Below are positions 1-12,828 of a DNA stretch of 64,000 nucleotides, piece by piece. The stretch spans positions 19,871,046 through 19,935,045 of the forward strand of contig OZ020255.1 of the NCBI GenBank assembly GCA_963971285.1, given 5' to 3'. Position 1 is the first letter of the stretch; every line of letters starts with the position of its first letter. Position numbers and translations under genes: made by a program. This stretch comes from Astropecten irregularis. Lineage: Eukaryota > Echinodermata > Asteroidea > Paxillosida > Astropectinidae. The notes under the pieces are model-generated. The model was not told the DNA's origin. It did no database searches and saw only the letters and a list, made by a program, of their open reading frames with translations.

Positions 1-2305
1 AACATTTAGGGAAACAGTTGTTGGACATCGCCCGTTCCACGACTATAGTGTCCCCGCGGCGTTTCCACATGCTGTATGGTTGATACTCGTGCAAATCATG
101 TAATCAACTCACTCATGTTAGCGTATCGATTTTCAGCTGGGTTCAATGCGATAACTATGCAGAATATTGACGTAATAACTAATTGAATGTAATTGAAATA
201 AATGGCATTTCTAGGGAGGTTGAATGGTGAATGTAAGTTACCTTTCTTGGCTTCGATAAGCTTACACAGAAGAGAGAATTCAATTTGTATAATAGGAAAA
301 TAATGCAAAATAATACACGGATCTGAATACAGCATGTGTTTGGGGAACTGCAAACAATATTAAACAAACAGCATATGGACAACTTAACACGCTAATGTAC
401 ACATCAATCAATACCATGATATTATAAGCTCAGTAAGCAACATGACTGGAATTATAATTGATTGAATCTCATTTTTAAAGAGCGATTCATCTATAGCTAA
501 AATGCAACTGAACTCACGTAAACTATTCCATTATTTTAACGCATCTTAACGCATAGAAACGTGCTGCGGACATTGTGACTAGACCATAATTCTAGGATAA
601 TTGCAATCTATTCTGCAGACCTTGACCTAGTTTTATGCCATTTCTCAGTGCTTTATTAACTCTTCCTTAATCCGACAGAATATGAAATGAAGAGGAGAAG
701 AAACAAAGAAAAGACATACCCGCTCCCCGAACAAAAATGCTTTGAAGTTTGTGTTAGGACCATTCACTATTTTGTTCCCTTTGCCTTTATAATTTTCCTA
801 CCAAACCACCTGTCACACTCCGTATAATATGCGGAGTAACACCTGTTAGAACGTGAGTTCTTCCGGAGGTAAAACAGAATTCAACCCCAGGGTAAGTATG
901 GGTGAAGGACAGACCCTTGCACAAAACTACAGAAGTATAGATTGCTGGACCAAGGATGGATGTCGGCCAATACACTGTGTCACTACATTGACAGACAATG
1001 TGGTACGGATACGGAGGCAGCTGCCATGTTTGGTCCATGATTGGTTCATCTCATTGCATGGGGAAGATCTGAAATTCCATAATGACAATCTGTGAATCTA
1101 TCACCGTCTCAAGCTCCGCAGTACGGAGGATAAGATTCCTCCCAAGCTCAAGATGAAGACAGCGCCCTCTCGTCTCAGTGCCGAGATGGTGCCAAGAGCA
1201 AGATGTTCTGTGAGTGATGTTGATTCAGACGCCTAGTGACAGCAAATATGACCTTGGGCGCGCAGTTACCGGATCGGGGTGAGCTCTTTCAACGGGAGAC
1301 CATCCAACATCTAGCCCGCTCTGCTGACAAACCACCATCATTACTCCCAGCAGATCACCAGAGGATTGCTAAACGGGTTGCATACCGTCATTCCTATCCG
1401 TAAAGATATATCCTTCTCTGAAATTCAATAGGATTGACTTCCACGAAAGGATCGTGCTTCATGCATGACAGGTGATAGCTTGCTGCCAAATGCCCAAGGA
1501 ACGTTCTTTACTGTATTAAAAAGATCAAAAACATGTGAGGCCTATTAGTTTAAGCTTAGTATCCTATAGCTCGTACGGGGAATTCGTTGCAACGAGATGG
1601 CGCAGCCTGGCGTACGTTTTCCAAGCCAATGAACTTGATTTTATGTATCGGGCATAATCAGTGCCACAATCTTGCTGGGTATTTTCTCAAATTCTGCCAT
1701 GAGCAACCGCCAATAACTACTCCCTAAAACCATAGGCTAGGCCTCGCACATCTGGGACCAATTTCTACGGATGCAGAACATTCTTTGCTTTCGAGATTTT
1801 ATCCTACGGATTAGAAAGGGATCTTCGGTTGTGCGCGTGAATAGTTCGAGTAACTGCGGATTTCCGGCGCACACTCGACTCGGCAAGCGCTTAAAGCGAG
1901 GAGTGATGATGCGTCAACGCAGAATTCTGCCGCAAGCAGAGCCATGTAATTCTAAATTGCACGTGCGCGTTTCACTGCGTCGACAGCTAACGTACGCGCG
2001 TTTGCCTTGACCAACCAAAAATAGACACTGATCGAATGACAAAATGACGCACACTCGTAGCAGTAATATAATATAATTTCTTTTCCTTCTTTGCAATAGA
2101 TCAAGAATTGAAACATGATCGGTACGGAATGATTACATTTCGAGAAGTAATTTTGCGTTAGAACTGGTCGATATAAAATTGTTCCCCATTGCTGAGCTGG
2201 AGATAGAGGCCATGATGATTGTACCAGGCACTGAGTGAGACGAACCGTTAACAATGTTGTCTCTTCAGCCAGTTCATAACACAAGGACTGCAACTGACAT
2301 GAAGT
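1..2305. other. no gene recognised
   Basis: Mostly AT-rich, unique-looking sequence. Around 1114-1236 on the + strand a stop-to-stop frame of about 40 codons is lysine/serine rich and somewhat protein-like, but it has no convincing splice sites and no family I recognise. A weak tRNA B-box-like string is present on the - strand near 883-897 (GGGGTTGAATTC), which could mark an old SINE. Nothing else is supportable. Confidence 0.5.
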
Positions 2306-2785
2306 TTTGTGGCCATTCTGTTGCCATTCTGTTCCCACGATCGTGCAACCGATCTGTGACCTTTCTGTGACCATTCTGTGGTTGTTCCGTATTTACATCT
2401 TTTTTGCATTCTGTGCCAATTACATGTATATGGAAGATCCTTTGCCAGCCTGTGGCTGTGATGTTGCGATTATTCTGAAGCAATTCAGTATAGCCCTTTT
2501 CTACTTGAGAAAAATTATATTCGATCTTTGGTCATTCTATCGTTATTTCTTGAGCCAATTTGGGACGATTCTGCAGCTATTCTGCAAGACAATTTTGACC
2601 CGTTTCTCATCATTATATGATTATTCAGTGGCCGGTATCATGGGTCATTCTGTAGTCATTCTGTAGCCATTCTATATCCATTCTGTTACGCGGTGTTCAC
2701 CCTGGACCTTTTGGTCTGTCTGATGATATTGCCACTCAATAACCACTAACCATTCTGTAGTCAGTCTGTGACCATTTGCACCTGT
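2306..2785. repeat. degenerate 11-bp minisatellite (CCATTCTGTNG-type)
   Basis: The word CATTCTGT recurs at 11-bp spacing. It is clearest at 2312-2334 (CCATTCTGTTG twice), at 2350-2385 (GATCTGTGACC, TTTCTGTGACC, ATTCTGTGG) and at 2643-2690 (four successive units, TCATTCTGTAG, TCATTCTGTAG, CCATTCTATAT, CCATTCTGTTA). A last pair lies near 2750-2780. Between these blocks the pattern is blurred but TTCTG words persist. The period is not a multiple of three, so the open frame through it (2307-2666) is probably a by-product and not a gene. Confidence 0.7.
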
Positions 2786-2790
2786 TGGCT

Positions 2791-5700
2791 TATATTACGT
2801 GTCCCTGTGGTCTTATCTAAAACTCATTTTTCATTTTTGGCCAGCAGCTATTGCCATACCTGATCGCCTTTAATTATATGTAACCGAGTCGGCCATTTCA
2901 AATATTACCCGATACAATCACAAAAGCCATTGCCGAACTGACCTTGCTGTATTCTGATACTCATTGGAAGAATCGATAACGTCATGGCTATAGCGAACCG
3001 CATGACCCAATTGCATGGTATTCTCGTCTGATTTTTAATTTCTGCTGGGAGCAGGCTGAGGAGGCGGTGTGGTATATTGTAGGCAGGGATGGAATTGAAA
3101 AGAGCGTAAAATGAAGCTTGAAATTAAAAAAAAAGTAACGAACAATTGTTACTATGAATTACCAACAGATGGATCAAGGGCAGTGGCGTCTATGGCTTAA
3201 TTATGAGGGTCAGCGGCGCAATTTCAAATACGGAATTACGGCTCAAATTACGCTCACCAGAGAACATCAGCCGCGGCCATCTTGACTCCCACGACATCTG
3301 ACCCCGCGACGTTAAAAACGTCAGAATATTATGAAAAAAGTCTTCGGTCATCGGAATGTTGCTGGACATACTGAGTAAGTTATTAAGGATGCATGATGTG
3401 CAAAAAAAGACAAGAAAATCCAATCATTGTGGTAAACAGTCTTCAAGGGTACGTCTGATACAGTGAATGGTTTTCATCATGCATTATGGCCTTTATCACG
3501 TGCAGTGGTGCAATGTTAGGCCTATATGATATCTGCATCATAACTATTGTTTGACCAGCAACCGACAAGAAAAAAGCCATAACACAATTCTGAAGGCCGA
3601 TTGTCTGGGAACATAGAACCATAATCAAATCCACTGTAATTACATTGATGTCTGAAATGAACATAGGAAACGCAGCAGAGCGCAAGGCGCAGTCAGAATG
3701 TAACGTTAGATACTATTCTTATTCTGTATGATCTTTCTACAGTCAAAGTTGGCAATTCGAGTACCGATTTAGCTTCTTCCTACGCAGAGATTGACCCTGT
3801 AACTACCCACTGTATCCCTACTGATTTACTACTCATCCCTACAATTTAAAGAAACTAATGGCAAGAGTATAGGCTCTGATGTCGGGCTTTCTTCATAATG
3901 ACTTCCCCATCCCCTCGTTTCGACCCCTTGCTCTGACCCATAAAGCTTAAAACAAGTGAAGTCCGCACAGCGTACACAAAATGTGTAATATTATTTTGAA
4001 GGTGATGGGGTGGATTTGGGATGGGGAATACAGTGACAGTCAGACTGAGGTATAACGACCGTACATTGCCAAGATTATAGTTTACCAGGAAAGAACACAC
4101 CGAGTTGTTGCTCTTGTTCTAGCTAACCCCACATTCATCAGTTCCTCGTGATTTGAAAGGGATAATAATTTATGTACTCAGACGCTGTGGGAAATAATGA
4201 AATACAGGCAAACCAATGTGACATTACCGAGGCAGTGGGATAATGCCACGTGTACTGCATAACATTTTATTTTCCTCGTTACCCAGCCAAGAATAGGCAA
4301 AAAAGAAGGAATGTCTAAATTAGTTTGCCAGCCTTGACGATGGGACTTAGCTTATCAAGTATTGTATTTCCTACATAGTGATTATATCACAGCCTATAAT
4401 AGAAGACCTTGGACCCTTCAGTCTTCACTGTTGGATTACAATGCCACGTGTTATCCAGCCAGCGCGTGCTCGGCCTGCCAGCCGCCGGGCTTACAGTCTC
4501 TTTTCCCCCGTCATCTTCTTTGTGATCACGCTAGTCAAGAAGCCATACCGACAATGCGCCGACCAGTGCACAAAATCAAATCAACATTGGTATTCAGAAC
4601 TCTATGTATCACCATCTGGTTTGCATAGATTGCATGTATCCGGAAATTAACTTATACACAAACTTGCCCACCACTTCAGATATCGAGATAGCTTTGAAGT
4701 CCATGTGCAAAAGACATGGTACATGCACTGACTTATGTTATTTACATATTTCATTACTGATAACATTTTAAACAGAGAAAGTTCTACACTTGAATCACAC
4801 GAAACTCAATACCAAATGTACTGGTTCTTAATAAGCCTCGTGTTCTGCATTTTTGTTTCCGGTCGGGCAAAGTTACGTTATGATCAGAAGAAATATGTAG
4901 GCGTATATCCAATTTCGCGCCGTGGCTTTCAAGAAAATGCTCGTGCGAAATTCCTTTGCACGCCTTAAAGAGACGGTGAAATGTATTCCATCCACTGTTG
5001 CAAAGACAGCTATAAGTTCATCCAAATTATGTTAGCCAATTGAGGGCAACTGATAATCCCTTTAAGGCAAAACTTTGCTTTGTCATCGTATGCAAATTTC
5101 ATTTGAATATTCATACCAACATTAGTGACGTCATCACAGGTGAAGATCAGCATATCGTCCATGCTTCAAATTTTCCTGAGATGTTATTTTTTTTCTTCTA
5201 AAAGTTCACCTTCCTTTTGTTAACAAACAATAGATGAACAGTTCGAGTATCATATGACTTATGATCTTATAACAATCACAGTGTAAGCTGAGAGTCAGAA
5301 AGTGCCATTTAACTTCTTCAGGATTCAAAGAAATAACTTTGGCTGACTTGGCCGTTTGGGGTCTCCGTAGAATGTGCCTTTGAATGTCAACAACAGGCCT
5401 ACACAAGAAAAGCGCGTTTCAAATGTCATGATGTGGCAACGATATATAATAAAGTTATCTTCACTGGTTAAAATAATATGATTTCGGATCCGTGCCATAT
5501 GTAACTCCTATGGGACTGCCATTTGCTCCTAATAAATTGTGGTTTGTTCAATTTATATGAATTCGTTTGATCTGAGCATAATTTGGGAATAAGACATCCT
5601 ATTACCATTTTCGACAAAAATGTATATGAGAAAATGAAATCCTTTTTTTTCATGTCTATAATTCTAGATTGATGCTTTCGTTGAAAGAAAATCAACAGCC

Positions 5701-6397
5701 TAAAAGCTAAAATACACAACTTTTGCAACAATTCTTATCTTATCAATGGTCCCTGGGACACTATCTAATATTAGACAGTATTGGTGCGATACCAATGAGT
5801 AATTTACACAAATAATGACTAGTTAGTAACAGCATGGAGGCAATAATGATTCATTTCAGTTTCGTGTGTATTTTTAAACGCATGACGAATGTTCGATACA
5901 TTATTATATTGATTACAATGCAATTATGTTTCATATGGTTCAGTCGCCGTATGGTTAGGTATGGTAATACAGACAGACGTGTAGAGTTCATTCCTGTTGT
6001 GCTTTTATTCTACAGTCGACAATACATAACCCCCAGATGAATATTGGATAGCATTGTGCATATAATTATTAGACTATACGCCTATACGTTTATAAATAGC
6101 AACCATCAGCCTCGTTGCATTATCATGGCGGTTTTTATAGGTTCGGGATATTTATTGGCATTTGGCCAATGACTGCAAACCGATTAGGATTGTAGGTATA
6201 GAGACTGTGGGTTTATAATTCAATTCGTAGACAGATTGAAATAATTCTCTGTGAGCGTATGGAGAGTCCAATTGCGGTGTGTCAATCCGACGTTTCAGAC
6301 ATTGTTCTCTGTTCTTGTACAGAGGAATACTGGATACCAGCCGGAAGATGGGGTTATGTTCAGGAAAGAATGAGTCATTTGTATGCACCATGCTTAC
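2791..6397. other. no gene recognised
   Basis: Unique-looking AT-rich DNA with only short open frames in several overlapping phases and no recognisable domain. A perfect 12-bp palindrome (TCTAATATTAGA) sits at 5764-5775. No RNA gene or transposon boundary was seen. Confidence 0.5.
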
Positions 6398-6412
6398 CTC
6401 ACAATCGTATAA
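6398..6412 (-). other. candidate 15-nt microexon
   Basis: Read on the minus strand, a run of eight or more T followed by GGCCACAG (a good 3' splice-site shape) is followed by 15 bases and then GAG|GTAAGC, a good 5' splice site. Fifteen nucleotides would keep frame and encode five residues (LYDCE if read in the frame open on both sides). Microexons of 3-27 nt are known in animal genes. The pairing may be chance, since the window is long and splice consensus is short; no flanking exon was identified, so confidence is low. Confidence 0.2.
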
Positions 6413-9400
6413 CTGTGGCCAAAAAAAAACCGAGTTCAGTAAAGACAAACTGGCAGCACGTCTATAATGCTACAATTGACTGTTGATTGGTTACAATTAT
6501 CATAACCACATTGAACTCTGTATCAATCAACCTACATAATAGTAAAGTTTGCTTCCATTTTATTACGCTTATCTTTTAAAATGCTCATAATAATCGGAAA
6601 ATTCTGGTACAAAAAAAAATACCTTGAAAAAAAAACCGCTTTTGTGTTAACGCCATATGGTGTGGCACAAGCTAGGCTCGGCAATGCACGTACGCTTTAC
6701 AGCACAACATTCAAAATATTTACCAAGTAGATAGTCACCTGACAGCTTCACACAGCCCTGGATTTTTTAACCGAGAAAAAAAGAAGACAATTACGAGCGG
6801 TATTGAATCGCCAAATAACACTGATTACTTCATCTCTTTGTTGATATCCAGTTCCAAAGTTGAATCTATGGAGACCTGGATTGGACACTCATTGTATCAA
6901 CAATCATTTCCTGAGATAATTATATTTACGTTTGTGTCAGTGACATATTGCCAGCGCAGCCGTTATTAAAGGGGTGCGCACTTGAAGGAGTTGTGAGTGT
7001 ACCTTTAAAGCTCATTTAATTACTGTATCGTTTAGGTCTTTCCAACCCATTATATAAACATAATTATAACCATCATTTAACCAATTATCATTTTGAATTT
7101 GATCGAATTGGCTACACGAGAGACAGAATTGGTACCAAATTAACTTTAAACAAACAACCTGAGGCAGTATCTCTAATCGAACCATAGCGTTTTAGCTACC
7201 CCAGGGAAACCAAGAAACTCATGACTTTATCATAGGGAATATTCTCGTGACTATTACATCCTGTGTACAAGTTGACGAGGCTGACCCAATGTTTCAAAGC
7301 GTGGGCTCCGTTCTTCATCAGGGATTGCCAACAACAAAATTACGGCTCCTCAAACCTTCCTCACTTAAAATACCTATAATCGTGACTCGCTTGTTAACAA
7401 AGTGTCACCAAAACTCCAGACTTTTGAGCTTCAAAATCCGTGACCGCCAGATTCTGCCTTTTCAATGATATCTGTTCTGAAATCCATTCAGTAATGCGGT
7501 GTTTGTATTTTTTTTGAGTGTTCACATTTGTTAGCCTGAATCCCCAGTGAATGTCAAGACTCCTGATATTATGTTCCTGTTCTCAACGGCGACCGTACCG
7601 ATGTAGCGTTCCTCGCCTAGCCTCTCCAGACACTGACAGCTCCACATCTCAGACGCGACGCGCCTGCCCAAGTCTCCGAGGGCGTCTACAACCATCCACA
7701 TATCTTTGTTGCTGACCCAGCCCTCATTCCTGATCCTCGTCGCAACAGTTCATCACACGTCGGTCCCCTACAGTTATACCAGACAGTTTGCTAGAAACAA
7801 CAGTACATATCAGACTCTCCCGACTCAGTCCTTTACTTTATACTGAGAATAGATTCCAGAGCCACCGGGGATATGGCATTGGGAAATGCTGTGCATTATT
7901 GCTTCCAGATTTGTACCGATCCGACATAATTGCACTTGAACAATCATCAGGTGATGTTATTATCAGTTGTTGGCAACAACAATTATTGTCTTGCTCCTCT
8001 TGCAAGCCCTGCAATTTACTCGACAGCAACATAATAAACATCTGAATTGCATCGTATAAACAGGCTCTGCTAAAATCGTGCGTGCCAACAGATAAAATAC
8101 GAAATCAAATCCGAAGTTAGATACCATTATATTTCGGCATTACTACCAAAACAAGCTTGAATATAATTCGAAATGCGTCACTTCATGTGCTACCTATTTC
8201 TGTCCGTTGATAGCAAAGGCAATTTTTGATGTTTAACTGTTTTCAATCTTAATTAAATTTTAATCCAGTATTATCATTGTTAATATTATTATCATTAAGT
8301 AAGTGACCTAAATATGACCTTAGAATAGCTTTATATACTTAACGACTCCTGTCAGCTGCCCGTGTCTGATATTAGCAACATTTCTATTTTCATTCAAAAC
8401 CTCCAGGCACCAAGCCCTGACACTGACCTAAACACTGAAGCTACACAGCTTAAATTACGGCTCTATGAAGTCAACCTATACCTCTACCCTCAACTTTCTC
8501 TGCAATTAATATTTACCCTTCCACTTGAGTTGATGGTATATTTCATGTCGTCTGTGAAACATTATAGTAATGTTGCTTCAAGACTCGGGCGTGTGGTTAA
8601 TGTGCGGAGCTTAAATCATGTGTTGAAAATTTGAGATGCATGGCAATATCAAACAAGAGATAAAAATGATCTAGAACCTTAAAGATAAAACTGGCACTTT
8701 GAGTAAACGCAATCTGCAAAACCGAAGAGAAACAGGTCTCCATCGACCGACAGGTAAATGGGACAGTGAGGTCAAAGGTCACTGTACAACGAGACGAACT
8801 TAACAACATTTGCGACAACTTCACGAATGACTCAGCACCAATGTTGTTGGTATACAAAATGAGACTGAGATAACACTCTAAGGATTGATTCCACGAAGCA
8901 CAGACTTACGATTGATCTTAAGATGCGAATCAGTCTTAATTACAGAGCGAAGTGTGATGTCACAATGAATGTAAACTATGGTTATGTTTATGCAACTCAT
9001 AGTCACGATATATACATCTTAGTGTTCATTGAAGTTTACTGCTGGTGTCAATATTAAGTTGCATGGTTAGAATAAAAGATCCTCTACTTTAACAAGATTT
9101 TGCACTTGCTTTTTTTTTTATTACAAGCAGTTTTGTCATTTTTTTCAAAGACGTCAGATCGAAGACAAAGTATAAAAAAAATGGCCTGCAACATCTTTAA
9201 TATTTCGCAAACAGAGACAAAAACAGGATTCAGAATTAAATCCAGATAAACAACTTGCAGAGTCCTGTAGCGGTATTAATACTATTTTGGTGTGCATGGC
9301 TATCTTTACAGATAAAACATGCTTGCAGAAATTACTGGTACTTCGCTTTGTTGACAGTGCTCAGAGGAACTTTAGGAGGAAATGCGGGCAAAATCTGATA

Positions 9401-10585
9401 TAACTTTAACTTTAAATTATTGAAAATAAAATCTCGCAAAGATTTCTTTTCATTCTGGGAAAGGAAATCCGATCTTTCTTTTCCTCCTCCTTCTAAGCTT
9501 CTTGTATAATCAGCCAGCCTCCAAGATGACGCCTACACTAAGCCTTATCTGTCTTCGAAATCATCCTTCTGTCGCCTCGTTCAATTATCCTGTAATAATC
9601 ATTTGTCCATCAGTGCCCAGTATCAGCGGATCAACACATCTACTAGAAACATTCAAAATAACAACACAGTAAAAAAAAAACATTTCAACAGATGTATCTA
9701 AATTTGTTTTGGCAACAACCCGAAAAAAAAATATTTCGGCGTGGAAAGATTTTGCTTTTCTATAACAATCATGTGACACAACTAACCACATTTCCATTGT
9801 CTCTTCTCAAACAATCTTATAATGGCACAGTAATTATAAATGAGCACAATGAGTTTCCATTTTTATCTCTCATTTTTGTTCGTGACTTGAGTGAGAGTTT
9901 ATGCCAAAGTATTACGTGTATTAAATTCACGCAGAAGTTAAGATAAAGTATGAAGTTTTTCTTTGACTTTTGTCGAGGCTGTGTTACTTTGTTAAATCTT
10001 CATGCACACACTGTCATGCATGATCGCAACACACATACACAAGCGTCGTGCTGAAAAGGATGTGTTTTACCAGTCAACATTCCGCATGGTATGGGCATTG
10101 CTTTTGACAATAAAACTACAATAATAGTAGTGAAACCGCTTAGCAGCCTGGCTGCATGGCGATCCAATTTGGTAAAGAAGAAAGTATGTCGCGTAAATCA
10201 GCCCAGTAAATCCGGACCTCTGTTTACGATCACCATACATCGGGGGAAACAAATAAATGAAACGGCAACCTCAGTCCATGCAGTTTCTGGGAAATATTAG
10301 GCAAACGGCAGCGAAGAGATTTTCCCGCCAAAATGGCGCTCATTGTTATATGGTCCATTTCTGGCATACGACTGCATTAACTGCACTCCATCACACCTTG
10401 GCACGATCACACGTCAGCGCGTTTAGATATTTAGATACGCAGCGCAGCGCTGGTATCAAACGGCCATCACGGGTGATTTAATCCATCGACCTGTTCCGAC
10501 CACTCCGAAGATACAAGAATAAGATAATCGACGTTACTAGGCAACGATACACAGGTTGGATGGAGGTGGTCAGTGGTATACTCTG
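6413..10585. other. no gene recognised
   Basis: AT-rich DNA with no domain-bearing frame. A short imperfect hairpin bounded by TTAAAGG and CCTTTAA lies at about 6966-7008; its ends resemble those of the TTAA-flanked element at 11307 but are too short to assign. Text at 8880-8960 (TTGATTCCACGAAGCACAGACTTA) resembles termini of Harbinger/ISL2EU-type MITEs, but no partner arm was found. Confidence 0.45.
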
Positions 10586-10710
10586 GGTGCATTCGTTTAG
10601 CTCCCCGGGTCAGCCCTTTCTGGGAATGGTTTTGTTTTACTGCACAAAACAAGCGAGAGAATGGGACCGAGGTTGACTGGTGTCGACCCGGGGAGCTAAA
10701 CGAATGCACC
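10586..10710. mobile_element. 125-bp MITE with perfect 26-bp terminal inverted repeats
   Basis: The element begins GGTGCATTCGTTTAGCTCCC and ends with the exact reverse complement; the arms match perfectly for 26 bp (10586-10611 and 10685-10710). It is flanked on both sides by CTG (10583-10585 and 10711-10713), consistent with a 3-bp target-site duplication. Only about 73 bp lies between the arms, so it cannot encode a transposase and must be non-autonomous. A 3-bp duplication is typical of PIF/Harbinger and CACTA families, but the ends do not start with CACTA and PIF/Harbinger prefers TWA, so I leave the superfamily open. Perfect arms suggest recent activity. Confidence 0.85.
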
Positions 10711-10713
10711 CTG

Positions 10714-11302
10714 AGAGCGAGGAGGAAGCTTCGCTTGCACAGGTTCCCACTACATCAGACAGGTGAACAAAATATACAAAGACCAGTGATATGAGACTTG
10801 TTCCCCTCAGATTTCAAATTTTCATCATTCATCGTTCCATATCCATCCCATTTCCGTTTTCAAATTTAATAAGAAGCATTCTCCTCAAGCAAAGGATAAC
10901 ACCACCTAACTAAACCTAACGAACGTTTCTGACAGCGTCATATATAACGTGGTTATTCTATGGCTTATCTTGGGGCTTGTATTTTGTTCAGATAATGGTG
11001 GGAAGGGAATTGGAATTGATGAGGTATCTCATCAGCTTCAGCTAGGGAGAACATCGTGAGGTCTGAGATGTGCCTGGGAGTTGATTAACTTGTCTCTTCT
11101 GTTACAATGTTGTCTTCGATTTGATGATAGGACTTTCTCGGGCTGGTGACAAGAGGGGCCTCGTCCTAAATTGAAGAATGAATGACGAAGGATGTCCTAA
11201 GATGCTCCCTCTCTCTTCCTTGTCATAGGGATGACATTAAACTAGGTTAGGGCATCGTAAACCGATCCGGTATCACTTAACACCCCCTGCGAATAGACGA
11301 GT
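10714..11302. other. no gene recognised
   Basis: Spacer between two MITEs. No open frame of interest, RNA gene or repeat was seen. Confidence 0.5.
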
Positions 11303-11306
11303 TTAA

Positions 11307-11659
11307 AGGTAGTATACTTTGGTTTTTGTCAAAGAAATACGGATTCATGGGCAAAAATATCAAGGACGATACAGTAACAGTCATCTGTGAAAATTTCAGT
11401 CCCATAAGGTGCCCACGTTTTGAGAAAACAGTGAAAACGGCCACAGTATTTCTTAAGTCTTTTCTATTTTATTTTTCATCTTTTAAAAGATCAAAAAGAT
11501 TTTCGGTCGTTGTTTTACTAATTTCTGGATAAATACAGCATTTCAGGCGGAAACATTTTAACGGTATGTTTCTACCACCACCATCTCTATACCCCGTAAG
11601 TTATACGTAAATCTGTGAACATTTCTGTTTTGGTGTCTTACCAAAGTATGATACTACCT
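11307..11659. mobile_element. TTAA-flanked MITE, copy 1 (353 bp)
   Basis: The left end AGGTAGTATACTTTGG and the reverse complement of the right end (AGGTAGTATCATACTTTGG) form terminal inverted repeats. TTAA lies immediately outside each end (11303-11306 and 11660-11663). A second copy with the same order of internal sequence is at 30714-31059. TTAA target duplication is the hallmark of piggyBac-type transposition; the canonical piggyBac CCY terminus is absent, so this is piggyBac-like by target only. The internal frame beginning near 11326 is shared with copy 2 because the repeat is shared, not because a protein is conserved. Confidence 0.85.
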
Positions 11660-11663
11660 TTAA

Positions 11664-12501
11664 GGCGATGGCAACAGGTTTGGTGCGTGCAACATGTGAC
11701 TTGAACAAAGGGAACGTTTTTGATATTTTCTCTTTTCTTAGTGTTAGATTCTTTAAACATTAATGGAAACTGCTCACTTGATGAGCAGTTTGTAGCAATA
11801 ATACAACTGTTATATATGAATATTGCCAGCAAGTGACTCCGATGTTTTCCTATCATGCACACGATGCATCTGTGATATCATTTTGATATGAAAGGGGAAA
11901 AAATTGAGTCCAGAAATTAGAATAAACACAAAAGTCATATGCAGCGACCGGACAAAATCCCAAATCGATTCACTGTACCGGGATGCATGCTTCGAGGGGT
12001 TTGGCCGATTCAATCGTACTGCCAGCAAGTTGAAATCAATTACTGAACACGTCTCTGGTAGACACAGCTGATCATATCTTGGGGCCTTTGAAAATTTCAA
12101 ATGATATTCGACACGGGAAAGAAAAAATCTATATATCGCTGGGACGGCAAGGCCAAACAATGCTAGAGGTTGTTGTCACAATTCTACGGTCGTGTGGCCT
12201 GGGGTTCACCATGGGAACGAGTTAACCAAGACCATGGCCAGGGGGAAACAGGAATGAGATTCGCTTTCAAAATGTACTTGGAGGAGTTTGCGTTCAGGTC
12301 ATGGAATACACCATCAAGTTGATATAATACATATATGAGGAGGGACAATATTACTCGATTTGTGTTTAATATTTATCCAACTTCCACTGCAGTATTCACG
12401 GATATTGGTAAAAACAAACATAAACAGATAGTCCAAACTGACCTCGGTGGCTACATCGTCAAGGAACTGAAACAAATAACACTCGATAGTTGTGAAAGTC
12501 A
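11664..12501. other. no gene recognised
   Basis: Contains only overlapping short frames, the longest on the minus strand at 11810-12160 (116 codons) without recognisable motifs. No repeat boundary was seen. Confidence 0.5.
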
Positions 12502-12509
12502 GTGTAGAG

Positions 12510-12820
12510 CATAGAGATGCATACTAATAAACTAGAGGGCGGGCTCGGCGAAATTTCTGTGACAACATGGGGATCGATCCGCCATTACTGAAAGAGGCAC
12601 TGCGCCGGCGCTTTACTATCCTTGATTTGTACGTACGGCGTAGGCCTTTGTACTGTAATTTATGCAAGTGCTCCGTCAGCATATCATTCCCTGGTACGCA
12701 TGCGTATACGTAATTCGTGCCTTTAATAGTAATGGCGGCACGGGCCCATGCGATCACAGCGCCACAGTACAGGGGAGTATTGTGCGTCCGCCCTCTAGTT
12801 TATTAGTATGTATCTCTATG
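12510..12820. mobile_element. 311-bp hAT-like MITE with perfect 8-bp target duplication
   Basis: The arms CATAGAGATGCATACTAATA... and CATAGAGATACATACTAATA... (reverse complement of the right end) match over 33 bp with one mismatch and end in AGAGGGCGG. The flanks are identical 8-mers, GTGTAGAG at 12502-12509 and 12821-12828. An 8-bp target duplication is characteristic of hAT transposons. A second, internal inverted repeat (CCGCCATTACT near 12581 and AGTAATGGCGG near 12727) makes the core self-complementary. There is no transposase, so the element is non-autonomous. The 77-codon minus frame inside it is an artefact of the element. Confidence 0.9.
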
Positions 12821-12828
12821 GTGTAGAG

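Noticed and set aside
8880..8960. Possible Harbinger/ISL2EU MITE end
   Set aside because: Only one terminus-like segment is visible; no inverted partner or target duplication.
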